From Thermoanaerobaculia bacterium (GTDB lineage Bacteria; Acidobacteriota; Thermoanaerobaculia; Multivoradales; J023): DNA of 64,000 nt. Numbering within the stretch: the stretch's first letter is position 1; every line of letters begins with the position of its first letter. The DNA lies in NCBI GenBank assembly GCA_030431255.1, contig JAUIJL010000024.1, positions 62,001 to 126,000 on the forward strand, read 5' to 3'. A program made the position numbers and the translations under genes. Of this stretch, positions 53,864 to 62,453 are shown piece by piece. Under the pieces are notes generated by a model that had not been told where the DNA came from, searched no databases, and worked only from the letters and a program-made list of their open reading frames with translations.

Positions 53864-53909
53864 GCTGCGTCGAGCCCGCCCTAAGGCGAGCTCGGGGAGC
53901 TGGACTGGA

Positions 53910-54224
53910 TCAATTACCGATCAGGATCCAGCCCACCACCTCGTTGACGTGGCCGACCTCGCTGTTGGCCGACTGCTCTTCGTGCACTTGCACCTCAACG
54001 TCGGAAGCGGTGAGGTTGCGGTAGCGCAGGGTGCAGGTGTCACCGCCGTTGTTGGTTTGCATGGCCGCCAAGAACGTCGCCGAGCGCGTCGATTGGGTGG
54101 CCATCGAGACCGGCAGCACCACCTTCGACGGCAACAGCCTGACCGTGGGCGTGACCGGCAACACCGTGGACGAGGTTTGGGAGACCATCAGCTTCGGCAC
54201 CTCCCAAGCCGGTGCCACCTTCTT
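53910..54224 (-). pseudogene. H-lectin-like C-terminal domain gene, disrupted by an internal inversion
   Basis: On the minus strand, 53910 to about 54069 encodes AAMQTNNGGDTCTLRYRN, LTASDVEVQVHEEQSANSEV and GHVNEVVGWILIGN-stop, the classic C-terminal half of a beta-sandwich (H-type-lectin-like) domain of secreted bacterial proteins. The expected N-terminal half is instead on the plus strand (54073-54222: VDWVAIETGSTTFDGNS, TVDEVWETISFGTSQAGATF). Flipping 54070-54224 restores a single minus-strand domain in frame. The frame is open upstream to 54452 but that part looks non-coding and overlaps the leader of a plus-strand gene, so a 5' truncation is also likely. A strong terminator follows the stop. 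Confidence 0.75.
54070..54224. other. 155-bp inverted segment
   Basis: The segment is bounded by AAGAA (54070-54074) and TTCTT (54220-54224), a 5-bp inverted repeat. Both orientations leave the surrounding minus-strand frame open because the length is unchanged. Only the flipped orientation gives the domain consensus across both junctions (QAGATF joined to LAAMQTN). The arms are too short for a typical invertase site, which favours a one-off microhomology inversion. Confidence 0.75.
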
Positions 54225-54311
54225 TCGCCGAAGTGATCGAGTTTGCAACGCTTTCGCGCTTTGAGAGTAGAGAGACTGGTACTGGTCCTCATATACAGAA
54301 AGGAGCCCATC

Positions 54312-54491
54312 ATGACCCTTCAACCACAAGCGCTCCCGCAAAACCAAACCTCCCGGCTCGAGACGCGCGATTCCGACACCGAAGCGAGCTTCCGCGCAAA
54401 GTCCATACTGCTGATGCACCTGTTCCGGGAGATGCGTTCTTTGGAACGGCAACGTCGCAGCAGAGGGTACCCGTATACGACGTCGGTTTGA
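54312..54491 (+). CDS. Small protein of unknown function
   Basis: A 59-residue protein (MTLQPQALPQNQTSRLETRD ... LRE-rich C-terminus, RSRGYPYTTSV). The ATG at 54312 is preceded by AAAGGAG at ideal spacing, which is the main support. The middle (FRAKSILLMHLFREMRSLER) is an amphipathic, basic helix. No family recognised. It overlaps an unlikely minus-strand frame. It could be a leader peptide or a gene remnant. Confidence 0.45.
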   Translation: MTLQPQALPQNQTSRLETRDSDTEASFRAKSILLMHLFREMRSLERQRRSRGYPYTTSV

Positions 54492-54617
54492 ATCCGTCGA
54501 CCAGCGCCGTGCCGGCTCGGCCGTCGAGCGTGGCGCTGGGGCCCGGCCGGTAAGGTCGATGGCCTAAATAAAGTGCGGCAGTTGTCCTGGGCTGAGCGCG
54601 TGTCGTACCCTTTGCGG

Positions 54618-56633
54618 ATGCTCGACAAACCCACCGTCCGTCCGCGATTCTGGGCCGCGATGCTCCCGCTGATCACCTTTTGGCTCGCGGGTTGTGGCGG
54701 CTCCGTGACCGAGCTGTCCGTGGACGAAGACGGCACGCCGGTGATCCTGATTTCCGTCGACACCTTGCGTGCGGACCGACTCGCGGCCTACGGCAACACG
54801 GAGATCCCGACCCCCCACATCGCGGATTTGGCCCGCGACGGGGTGGTCTTTGAGCGGGCGTTCTCCCACGTTCCGCTCACCCTGCCGTCACACTTTTCCA
54901 TGATGACCGGGCTGCTGCCCCACCGGCACGGCGTGCGCTCGAACGCCGGTTATGCTGTGGAGACCGAAGGTCGTGCCTATTGGCCGCGGATTTTGTCGCG
55001 GAGCGGTTACGCCACCGGCGGGGCGGTATCGGCTTTTCCGTTGAGCCGCGGGGCCGGCTTCGGAGCGGATTTCGACTTCTTCGACGACCAAGACAGCTTT
55101 CGACATCCGTCGCGCCCCGGCGTTTTTCAGCGGACCGGTTCCGACACCCTGAGCGTCGCCTTGCCTTGGCTGGGCCGGGTAGCCGGTCGTGACACGCCGT
55201 TCTTTCTCTTCGTACACTTCTTCGAGCCCCACCATCCCTACGAGGCACCGTCCGCCTTCGCCGTACCGGGACGATCCCCTTACGACGCGGAGGTGGTAGC
55301 CGCCGACCATTGGGTCGGGGTGTTGCTCGACGAGCTCCGGCGGCTCGACGTCTATGACCGGGCCTTGATCATGTTGGTGTCCGATCACGGCGAAGGGCTC
55401 GGCGATCACGGCGAGTCGGGCCACGGCATGTTGTTGCATCGAGAAGTCTTGCAAGTGCCCTGGATCGTCAAGCTGCCGGGGAACGGCCGGGCCGGCACCA
55501 GGGTGGCTTCCCCCGCGGGCCTCGTGGATCTCTTTCCCACCCTGTTGGACGCCCTCGGCATGGACATCCCCGAAGGGCTCGACGGCCGATCTCAGCTGGC
55601 GGCGATTCTCGGGGTCGGTGGCGATGCCGACCGAGAGCTCGTCGCGGAGACGGTCTTCCCCCGGGTGGAGATGGGGTGGAGCGAGCTGACGTCCATCTGG
55701 AAAGAGGATCTACATCTGATCCAAGGGCCCCGGCACGAGCTTTACGATTGGGCCGTGGATCCGGGCGAAACCACGAATGTCGCCACGGGCCGACGCCGGG
55801 ACACCGCCCGGCTTCGGGATCGGCTGGATGCCTACGAGATCACCTTCGAGCCGGCGGCCGGAGCCACCGATCCGGAATCCTTGCAGGCCCTGGAAGCCCT
55901 CGGATACGTCGGCTCGGCCGGATCGTCCGAGGATGCATCGCGGGTGGATCCCAAAGAACGAATCCACATCTTCGAGCAGCTACAGGCGGGCCGACGGGCT
56001 TATCTCGCGGAAGATTGGTCGCTCGCCGCGGATCATTTCCAACGCCTGTTGGCAGAGGATCCCTCCCTGGCCGACGCCCGTCTGCTGGGTGCGCGAGCTC
56101 TGCGCCGGCTGGATCGCTTGGAAGAAGCCTTGGCCCTCTACTCCGACGTCCAGGGTCCGTCCGAGCGGACCCTAGAGCTGGCGAGCGAGGGGGTCGACAT
56201 CCTTCGAGCCTTGGATCGGCTTCCCGAGGCCCCGGGTCTGTTGGAGAAATTCGTGCGGGCCCAGCCGGCCGACGCGACGCTCCACGGTCTGTTGGCGCGG
56301 ATCGAGAGCGAGCTGGGGAATTTGGAGCCCGCCTTGGAGCAGGCTGAGCTGGCCGTACAGCTGGCACCCGAGAGCCCGGAAGCCCATTTCGTGCGCGGCT
56401 CGGTGCGCGCGGCGCTCGGCCACAAAAAAGAAGCGATCCTCGATTTACGCAAGGCGGTTTCCGCCAGCGGCGAAACCCACGTGCCCGCCATGGCCGGTCT
56501 ATCCATCCTTTTGCAGGAAGAAGGCGAGGCCGAGGAAGCCCGTCGATGGCTGGAGATGGCGCGCTTTGCGGAGCCGGAGAGCCCCTCCGTGCGGGCTGCG
56601 GAGCAGGCCCTCGGCGTGTCGCCCCAGCCTTGA
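54618..56633 (+). CDS. Sulfatase-superfamily lipoprotein with C-terminal TPRs
   Basis: About 671 residues. The N-terminus ends in LITFWLAGC, a lipobox, so it is probably a lipoprotein facing the periplasm or surface. The alkaline-phosphatase/sulfatase domain (about 35-420) has ILISVDTLRADRLAAYGN (metal site), LTLPSHFSMMTGLLPHRHGV, where Thr stands at the usual Cys/Ser formylglycine position, and LVSDHGEGLGDHGESGHG (second metal site). Residues about 445-665 are TPRs. Without Cys/Ser in C-x-P-S-R it is more likely a phosphodiesterase/phosphotransferase than a true sulfatase. The start is uncertain; a GTG at 54573 is in frame. Confidence 0.88.
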   Translation: MLDKPTVRPRFWAAMLPLITFWLAGCGGSVTELSVDEDGTPVILISVDTLRADRLAAYGNTEIPTPHIADLARDGVVFERAFSHVPLTLPSHFSMMTGLLPHRHGVRSNAGYAVETEGRAYWPRILSRSGYATGGAVSAFPLSRGAGFGADFDFFDDQDSFRHPSRPGVFQRTGSDTLSVALPWLGRVAGRDTPFFLFVHFFEPHHPYEAPSAFAVPGRSPYDAEVVAADHWVGVLLDELRRLDVYDRALIMLVSDHGEGLGDHGESGHGMLLHREVLQVPWIVKLPGNGRAGTRVASPAGLVDLFPTLLDALGMDIPEGLDGRSQLAAILGVGGDADRELVAETVFPRVEMGWSELTSIWKEDLHLIQGPRHELYDWAVDPGETTNVATGRRRDTARLRDRLDAYEITFEPAAGATDPESLQALEALGYVGSAGSSEDASRVDPKERIHIFEQLQAGRRAYLAEDWSLAADHFQRLLAEDPSLADARLLGARALRRLDRLEEALALYSDVQGPSERTLELASEGVDILRALDRLPEAPGLLEKFVRAQPADATLHGLLARIESELGNLEPALEQAELAVQLAPESPEAHFVRGSVRAALGHKKEAILDLRKAVSASGETHVPAMAGLSILLQEEGEAEEARRWLEMARFAEPESPSVRAAEQALGVSPQP

Positions 56634-56658
56634 TCACCCACCATGGATTCGATGCCGT

Positions 56659-57933
56659 CTACTTCTCCCTCTTATCGCCCTTGCGATAAAGGGTACCCAA
56701 ACCCTTTTTCTCCGCGGCTTTGCCGAATTTCTCCATCCATTTGACGAATTTGCTGTCGGTGGTCGACCAAACCGTTCCGCTCACGACTCGATGGTGGATC
56801 GCCATCACCAGCTCACCGGTGGCGGCATCGGTGAATTTCAAGTCGAAGGTGGTCTTTCCGGCGCCGGCGCCGAAGCCGACGATGACCTTGGCGGCCGTGC
56901 TGCCCGTCGAGCAGTCGACGATGCGACCTCGAACCTTGATGTTTCCGGAGCTGGTGGACGTCTTCGCTCGACCGGCCCAAGTTTGACCGAGGATATTGGC
57001 GAAGGCTTTGGCGATGTGTGGGTTCATCGATTCAGCCAGCTGATGGTCTTTCGCGTCTCGCTTGGCTCCGATTCGACCCAAGAATTGAGGCTTTCCCCAC
57101 GGCAGGAAATGAAATGTGTGGCCGTCGATTTCGAATCCCTCACGCACCCACAGATAATCCACCTTGTCGGCTTCGACAAAAGGCAAGTCCCGACCGAAGA
57201 ACGAGGTCTGTAGACGATCTTCGTCATACGTTCGGCCGGGAGCCGAGCCCACAGAAGCCGAGCCCACAGAAGTCGAGCCCACAGAAGGGCTGCTGCCGCG
57301 TGATCGAGCCGGTTTGGCCTCCACGGAAAACGTCGACGTTTGGTCGGCCAGAGCGTTGCCCGCCAGATCTTTGACTCCGGAAATCTCAATCTGATGCTCT
57401 CGGCCGGCCGCGGGGGGATTTTCGAGGGTCAACACCAGCGATTGGGTGTCGGCGTCGTACCGGCTTTCGGTGTCGTCACCGACCAATTTCAAAACCGCTC
57501 CTTCCGGTTGAATCGGCTGATCGAATGTCGCTGAGATTTCGCTCGGCGCTTCGTCGGCCGGAAAGCTCTCGTCCGCCGCCGGCGAGAGGGTCGACAGGCT
57601 CAAGGGCTCGTAGGTGAACGTCATCGGCGAGGAGGGTGCCCCCTTGTCGCCGACTCGGACCACGACCTCTTGGGGGCCTGGTGCTCCTCCAGGGGTTACG
57701 AAAGCGAAGCTCGTGCCGTCCGGGGCGAGGCTCGTCACCGGTACCGAGACCCCTCCGATGCTCACCTCCAAACCCACCTCAATGCCCTCACCGGTCACGG
57801 TGACCTCTGTGCCTCCGCCGGTAGGGCCGGTTTGGGGAGCGATGGTCGAGAGCACAGGCGCCGGCTTGGAGCAGCCGATATAGGTCGTCGAGAGGATGAG
57901 GCAGAGGAGGACGAGAGATGCTGGTCGTGTCAT
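56659..57933 (-). CDS. Lipoprotein with IPT/TIG, Big_5 and DUF4410-like domains
   Basis: A 424-residue protein. The signal ends STTYIGC (lipobox). An IPT/TIG domain (about 28-110, APQTGPTGGGTEVTVTGEGI) and a Big_5-like Ig domain (about 115-205, SPAADESFPADEAPSEISAT) follow. After a Ser/Val/Gly linker encoded by 15-bp repeats (SVGS units), the C-terminal part (about 240-424) resembles DUF4410: FLGRDLPF-like start, IKVRGRIVDCSTGSTAAKVI, GKTTFDLKFTDAATGELVMA. It is a surface or periplasmic lipoprotein of unknown function. It converges with the sulfatase gene. Confidence 0.78.
   Translation of the reverse strand: MTRPASLVLLCLILSTTYIGCSKPAPVLSTIAPQTGPTGGGTEVTVTGEGIEVGLEVSIGGVSVPVTSLAPDGTSFAFVTPGGAPGPQEVVVRVGDKGAPSSPMTFTYEPLSLSTLSPAADESFPADEAPSEISATFDQPIQPEGAVLKLVGDDTESRYDADTQSLVLTLENPPAAGREHQIEISGVKDLAGNALADQTSTFSVEAKPARSRGSSPSVGSTSVGSASVGSAPGRTYDEDRLQTSFFGRDLPFVEADKVDYLWVREGFEIDGHTFHFLPWGKPQFLGRIGAKRDAKDHQLAESMNPHIAKAFANILGQTWAGRAKTSTSSGNIKVRGRIVDCSTGSTAAKVIVGFGAGAGKTTFDLKFTDAATGELVMAIHHRVVSGTVWSTTDSKFVKWMEKFGKAAEKKGLGTLYRKGDKREK
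57245..57300. repeat. 15-bp tandem repeats in the lipoprotein linker
   Basis: AGCCCACAGAAGCCG-type units are repeated about three times (57245-57289) in frame with the minus-strand lipoprotein gene, giving S-V-G-S-x units in the linker between the Ig and DUF4410-like domains. Confidence 0.75.
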
Positions 57934-58177
57934 AGGACCCTTTCAGCTACTGAGCCTGGAAGGCGGTAGCAAAAGCGGGCTCACCCCCATCTTGATCATG
58001 GGACTTCCCGCGGATCCACAGCCGGCGGGCGTCGGACGTCGAGAGTGGGACGGTGACCCGGTCAAAGAGAGCTCCGGATCGGCGGAAGCTCGGCGACGAA
58101 ATAGATGTCGCCATCCTATCGCAGCAAGCCCCCCGTGAGGTTACAAACCTCGCGTCGGTGGGAGCCCGTGCATGGTC
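57934..58177. other. Intergenic region between metA and the lipoprotein gene
   Basis: 244 bp between two minus-strand genes. I see no gene, no obvious hairpin terminator and no repeat family; it should carry the promoter of the lipoprotein gene. Confidence 0.5.
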
Positions 58178-59230
58178 TCAAAGAATGGGTCGGCTACCGC
58201 TCGGAAAAGGTGTCTGCCGGTCCCGATCCGTCAGCTGATACACCAGCCCGAGCCAATTGTTGAAGATGGCCTTGCCGGTGTCGGTCCAGGTGTTGTCGAG
58301 GTGGGGCACCACTTCCGCTTCAGGGACCTCGGGCACGGGTCTCCCGGCTTCGCGGGCGGTCAAGGCATGCTCCCGATGCCGATCCAAGATGTCGATGGCC
58401 GCCGGTGAGAAGTAATGCTCCGGATGGGGCGGAAAATCTGCTCGCTCTCCTTCGGCCCAGCGCTGGACCTCCCGTTTGTATTCCTTGAGCAGACTGTCGA
58501 TATCGTATTCGGGGTGCCCTTGAAAGAAGACGAAGCCGAAGCCGTCGGCGCTGGTGGCGAGGTGAAAGCCCACGGAATCGCTCGACGCCAAAATACGGCC
58601 ACCCGCCTCCAACACTTGCTCGTCCGTGACCTCGAAGACATGGGATCGCGGGGAGTCGAAACGGGTGTTGACGTTGCGCACCAAGGGGTGCTCGGGCTCG
58701 GTCACGCGATGGGAATAGACCCCCCAGCGCTTCTGCGACCTTCGCCGCCTCTCGATGCCGGAATATTGTTTGAGCATGGCGTGGGTGGCCAAACATGAGC
58801 ACAGAATCGAGCACACGTTCTCCTGGGCCCAATCCACCACGTCGATCAGGGGATCCCAAAACGCTTCGCCCGTGATGTCCTCCGACGCCGGATTGGCGCC
58901 GGTCACGATCAGCGCGTCGAGCCCTTCCCGGCGCAAATCGTCGAAGCTCTCGTAGTGCTGCCGCAAATAAGCCCGCGCCTCGGCGCTACGGCCCTCCGAC
59001 GCCACGCTGAACGGATGGATGCACAGCTGCACCACTTGATTGCAAGCCCCCACCAGGCGAATGAATTGCCGTTCCGTGGCTCGCAGCGCGGCGTCGGGCA
59101 TCATGTTGAGCAGGCCGATGTGCAGCTCGCGGATGTCTTGCCGCTGGGCATGCTCCGGGCTGAGGATGGTGTGACCCTCGTTGCGCAGATATTCAAACGC
59201 GGGCAGATCCGATTGGGCAACTAAAGGCAT
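58178..59230 (-). CDS. metA: Homoserine O-succinyltransferase
   Basis: A 350-residue MetA-family enzyme acylating homoserine in the first committed step of methionine synthesis. Family motifs are LHIGLLNMMPDAALRATERQ, ALIVTGANPASEDI, the catalytic-Cys region ILCSCLATHAM, and VFFQGHPEYDIDSLLKEYKR with the catalytic His-Glu. MetA proteins may use succinyl- or acetyl-CoA; the acyl donor is not certain from the residues I can see. AGGAG precedes the ATG. No other met gene or SAM riboswitch is visible nearby. Confidence 0.93.
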   Translation of the reverse strand: MPLVAQSDLPAFEYLRNEGHTILSPEHAQRQDIRELHIGLLNMMPDAALRATERQFIRLVGACNQVVQLCIHPFSVASEGRSAEARAYLRQHYESFDDLRREGLDALIVTGANPASEDITGEAFWDPLIDVVDWAQENVCSILCSCLATHAMLKQYSGIERRRRSQKRWGVYSHRVTEPEHPLVRNVNTRFDSPRSHVFEVTDEQVLEAGGRILASSDSVGFHLATSADGFGFVFFQGHPEYDIDSLLKEYKREVQRWAEGERADFPPHPEHYFSPAAIDILDRHREHALTAREAGRPVPEVPEAEVVPHLDNTWTDTGKAIFNNWLGLVYQLTDRDRQTPFPSGSRPIL

Positions 59231-59555
59231 CTCAGGCTCCTGATCCGGTCAGGACGGCAACTCGCTCGTGAGCTTCCGGGAATGGGCAGGGGGTGGGCGA
59301 CGTCGGCTCGCGGATCCTATCTCCGGCCACTGTCACGGCACTGTCAAACAACTCAGTCAAACAACTCAGGCAAACAACTCAGTCAAACAACTCAGTCAAA
59401 CAACTCAGTCCGACCACCCGGGCTGATCTTTTTGCAATGGGATGGGATAGCTCGCCAAGTCGTCCCACTGAACGAATAGATGGCCGCGAAAGAGGTCCAG
59501 AGTCGAGCCTCCCCTAGGCCATCGAGAAGATCATATCTTTCAGCAGGAGACGAAT
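59231..59555. other. Divergent intergenic region with a minisatellite
   Basis: 325 bp between metA and the beta-helix gene. Its main feature is the 13-bp tandem repeat at 59344-59408. The beta-helix gene is preceded by AGCAGGAGACG. Confidence 0.6.
59344..59408. repeat. Five 13-bp tandem repeats (TCAAACAACTCAG)
   Basis: Five copies run head to tail at 59344, 59357, 59370, 59383 and 59396; the third differs by one base (G for T). The unit is not a multiple of three and lies in a non-coding region that drives both metA and the beta-helix gene. Confidence 0.92.
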
Positions 59556-60335
59556 ATGCACCTCGCCACCATCCACCAAAGCTCCCTTCGGATCACCATC
59601 CTTCTCACCGCGACCTTGATGCTCGCCGGCACGGCTTCCGCCGCTACCCGCACCGTGTGCGCTTCGGGTTGCGATTACACCTCGATCCAAGCCGCCGTCG
59701 ACGCTTCGTCCGACAACGATACCGTCGAGCTCGAGCCCGAGACCTTCACCGAGGGCGACATCTCGATCGACGTCGATATCACCCTGACCACCTCGTCCGG
59801 CTTCGCGACGATTGATGCCGATGGGGACAATTGGACGATCAAAGTGCTTTCGTCGACGGCCGTCGGCCTCGACCATCTTTATCTCAAAGGTGCTACCCAG
59901 GGCATGCTTTACAACGTCGGCACGACCTTCCTCTCGACCGTCTACGTGTTGGGCGACGGCAGCGCCACCGGCTACGGCGGTATCTTCAACGGCCCCAGCG
60001 GCTTCCTCAAGCTCGACGACTATTCGGTGGTGGCGAGCAATGTGTCGTCCAACCTGGGCGGCGGCATCAACAACTACGGCGACCTGGAGATCGACAACAG
60101 CACCATCACCGGCAATAGTGGCCGTTACGGTGGCGGTGTGGCCAATTGGGCCGGAACGGTCGTGGTCACCAGCTCCTCCTTCTCGGCCAATCACGCCGGC
60201 CAGCGCGGCGGGGCCTGGTTCAACACCTCCAACGGCACCTTCACCTTCTCCTCGTCATCGTCCTATTCGGCCAACACCGCCGACGTCGATTGCGACCAAT
60301 ACGAAGACCTCTCGGTGCCCGCCTGCGTCGATTGA
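59556..60335 (+). CDS. Secreted right-handed beta-helix protein
   Basis: A 259-residue protein with a signal peptide (LRITILLTATLMLAGTASA) and a short parallel beta-helix. It starts with CASGCDYTSIQAAVDASSDN, the usual first coil of polymorphic/choice-of-anchor type proteins, and continues with repeats such as GGGINNYGDLEIDNSTITGN, SGRYGGGVANWAGTVVVTSS and HAGQRGGAWFNTSNG. AGGAG precedes the ATG and a strong terminator follows. Probably surface-exposed or secreted; it might bind or degrade polysaccharide, but no catalytic residues are evident. Confidence 0.88.
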   Translation: MHLATIHQSSLRITILLTATLMLAGTASAATRTVCASGCDYTSIQAAVDASSDNDTVELEPETFTEGDISIDVDITLTTSSGFATIDADGDNWTIKVLSSTAVGLDHLYLKGATQGMLYNVGTTFLSTVYVLGDGSATGYGGIFNGPSGFLKLDDYSVVASNVSSNLGGGINNYGDLEIDNSTITGNSGRYGGGVANWAGTVVVTSSSFSANHAGQRGGAWFNTSNGTFTFSSSSSYSANTADVDCDQYEDLSVPACVD

Positions 60336-60356
60336 TCGGCCCCGGTCCCACACCTC

Positions 60357-60395
60357 GAAACGCCCCGCCGCAGCGATGCGAGCGGGGCGTTTTTC
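60357..60395 (+). terminator. Rho-independent terminator after the beta-helix gene
   Basis: AACGCCCCGC and GCGGGGCGTT form a 10-bp stem with an 11-base loop region, followed by a short T-run (TTTC). Confidence 0.88.
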
Positions 60396-60511
60396 TGGGT
60401 TCGAGTAAGGCGCAGCGGTGCGAACGCTTGCTTTGGGAGCCAAAACCCTGAAAAGGTTGACTCCATCAGCGCAGTGCAAACGAACCATCATTCTCGAGGA
60501 GCCGCCAGACC

Positions 60512-60838
60512 ATGAACGGCAAACCCAAAGAATCCGACTGGAAAACGTTCAGGAACCGTGTGCCCGAGTGGCGGGAGCGCTATCTGCGGGGTGTCAACCA
60601 AAGGCTCGTCGGCATGCTCACGGATCCGAATCGCTCACCCACAGAGCGGTTCTGGGACACGAAGCAAAAGATGAAAGAGGAAGCCCAGGTTCTGACGAAG
60701 TGCTTGGACGGACACTCCCGATCAAACATGGACTGGTTTCTGATGCTGATGCTCCGCCACGGTCTGGTGACCGAGGACGATCTGACGGAATTTAGCGAGG
60801 AGCTGAAAGAGCGTGTGGTGTCGATGGTTCGCGGGTAG
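60512..60838 (+). CDS. Small protein of unknown function
   Basis: A 108-residue, charged, helical protein (RNRVPEWRERYLRGVNQRLV, then DPNRSPTERFWDTKQKMKEE). I do not recognise a family, though short proteins of this type with a W-R-E-R-Y start are widespread. GAGGAG lies about 11 bases before the ATG. It is the last gene with the composition of the preceding region; the DNA after it is visibly less GC-rich. Confidence 0.7.
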   Translation: MNGKPKESDWKTFRNRVPEWRERYLRGVNQRLVGMLTDPNRSPTERFWDTKQKMKEEAQVLTKCLDGHSRSNMDWFLMLMLRHGLVTEDDLTEFSEELKERVVSMVRG

Positions 60839-61021
60839 GTGAGAGGCACAATGATGTCGCTTGACGGGTGGCCGGTCCGTATCGAATTCCGACCCTGCTC
60901 AGGGCAGTGGATCGCCTAGCGCGGGATGGGGTAGAAGCTGATCCGTTCGGTGGGCATAGCGTCGGCACGGATAATCCGGCGCAGAAATCGATACTCCGGA
61001 GTTGGAAGTAGGGGGTCCAGA

Positions 61022-61735
61022 TTGGGTTTATTTTCAAAGCTCCGAAAGCCACGCAGTGCCCATGGAATACCCAGCTCGTCACCCCTTGAGGCTGAGGATC
61101 GCGCTTTGTCGCTGATTTCAGAGCTCAAGGAGCCCGATAGGGAGCTGGAGACCTACCGCGAAGAGTTTGTGGCAGCTTGCGAGCAGGCGGTCCGAACCTG
61201 GGCCCGGCAGCAGGTCACGGCATTGATCATCACCAAGCATGAGGTCACGCTCGGTCTTTCGAGCGCTGAGCTGTCTTCTCTGAAAGGCGAAATCACGGCG
61301 ATCCTCGACTCCGAGATTTCGTCTCACATCCAAGCCGGTTTGGAAAAGAAAGAATATTGGTGGCACCTTCAGCCCGAGGATCAAACCTACCAAAGGGTTG
61401 AAATCAAAAACCCTTTCTCCCCAACTTTAAAGTTTCACAGTGCTCTCTTCGAGAGCGCAAAGCTGGTCTTGGGACCTCTTCGGCGGTACGGGTATTTGAC
61501 AGAAACGGAAACTCCTTCTGTAGTGCCTTTCAATGACATGAATTTCATGCTGGAACACTTGAAATTCAGCTTGAATGTCAAAGCTGCGGTTCCTTTCGCG
61601 TGGTCGAAAAACATGATCACCATTCTCTTGGAATATAACCAGCGGGTGCGAGCGGGCAAGGAGATTCTAAAGGAGCTGCACGGGTCGGAAGATCAGGGCC
61701 TGCGCCAGGCCTGGGAAGCTTGGGAGAAGGCGTAG
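61022..61735 (+). CDS. Protein of unknown function in low-GC accessory region
   Basis: A protein of about 237 residues. I place the start at the TTG at 61022 (then GLFSKLRKPRSAHG) because AGGGGG lies about ten bases upstream and this is a natural N-terminus; the frame is open earlier. The protein is soluble and mostly helical (EEFVAACEQAVRTWARQQVT, EITAILDSEISSHIQAGLEK) with a less charged C-terminal half (PFSPTLKFHSALFESAK, WSKNMITILLEYNQRV). No family recognised. Its codon use has more A/T third bases than genes before 60 kb, which fits acquired DNA. Confidence 0.65.
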   Translation: MGLFSKLRKPRSAHGIPSSSPLEAEDRALSLISELKEPDRELETYREEFVAACEQAVRTWARQQVTALIITKHEVTLGLSSAELSSLKGEITAILDSEISSHIQAGLEKKEYWWHLQPEDQTYQRVEIKNPFSPTLKFHSALFESAKLVLGPLRRYGYLTETETPSVVPFNDMNFMLEHLKFSLNVKAAVPFAWSKNMITILLEYNQRVRAGKEILKELHGSEDQGLRQAWEAWEKA

Positions 61736-62453
61736 GGCGCCCTGCGGCCATAGAGGTGATCTAAGCCAGCCGTCGTTCGGCGGCCCTGAGCAAGTGCTCT
61801 GCGCTACCTTGCCAGATTTCCCCATCGCTTCGCCCTGCAGGTTCTGCCTCCTGGGTTCGTGCGTATCCGCTGCTTCGGATTCATGGCTAACCGGAATCGA
61901 CACAAAGCGGTGGCCACTTGGCGAGACCAGTTGAGTGAGCAAATCGTCGACGCGGCAATCCGCAAAGTCGATGAATATCGGCCGCTGGCCGGGCCGAGAT
62001 ACTCTCACTGCAAGCCGGCGACGTTGGTCGAGATTCGGGGATTGCGCCCGGTATCCACCCAATTCGAGAGGTCCGCCGCCTTAAGCCGGAGAGCCCAACT
62101 CGAGCCTGAAAGTTCTCGCACCATTGAGAGCGCGGGAGAGGTGCGCCCGCTGGGGCGAAATCGTCTATAATGCTGGGTAAGACGCCTTTGGCAGAGTCGC
62201 AAATAGGAGTCGGAACGGATAGGGCGAGGGATGAAGGCCTTCTTGGATCACCGCAAAACTGGGCCATTGCTGTTTTCAGTGGTTGGAAAGTTGTTGAAAT
62301 TCCATAAGGCATTCTTTTCGCCCGCGGCTTCGCCCAACCTGTCGTATCTGAAACCTTTTGGAAGGGTTTTTCGAAGTGGAAAAGTTTTGCGTGGGGCTCT
62401 GGATACAGCCCCTATTTGTTGGGCGGATTTGATATGAAACTGATGGAGTCAAA
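61736..62453. other. Non-coding or decayed accessory DNA
   Basis: 718 bp with only short, unconvincing open frames on both strands. A perfect TATAAT lies at 62166-62171. Composition changes from GC-rich (up to about 62160) to AT-richer (62200 on). It may contain remains of a gene, but I cannot name one. Confidence 0.55.
62166..62171 (+). promoter_or_regulatory. Possible -10 box
   Basis: TATAAT matches the sigma-70 -10 consensus exactly, about 280 bp upstream of the GHKL-ATPase gene. No matching -35 at 16-18 bp. Confidence 0.3.

Noticed and set aside
54228-54452. Upstream part of the minus-strand frame leading into the H-lectin-like domain
   Set aside because: Its product has no signal peptide or domain-like pattern, and it overlaps the strong ribosome-binding site and start of a plus-strand small gene, so I do not treat it as the real 5' end.
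61887-62312. Minus-strand frame of 141 codons in the accessory region
   Set aside because: No ribosome-binding site, Arg/Pro/Ser-rich product without a recognisable family; possibly part of a decayed gene but not supportable.
62231-62437. Short plus-strand frame of 68 codons before the GHKL gene
   Set aside because: No clear ribosome-binding site or conserved feature; could be chance.
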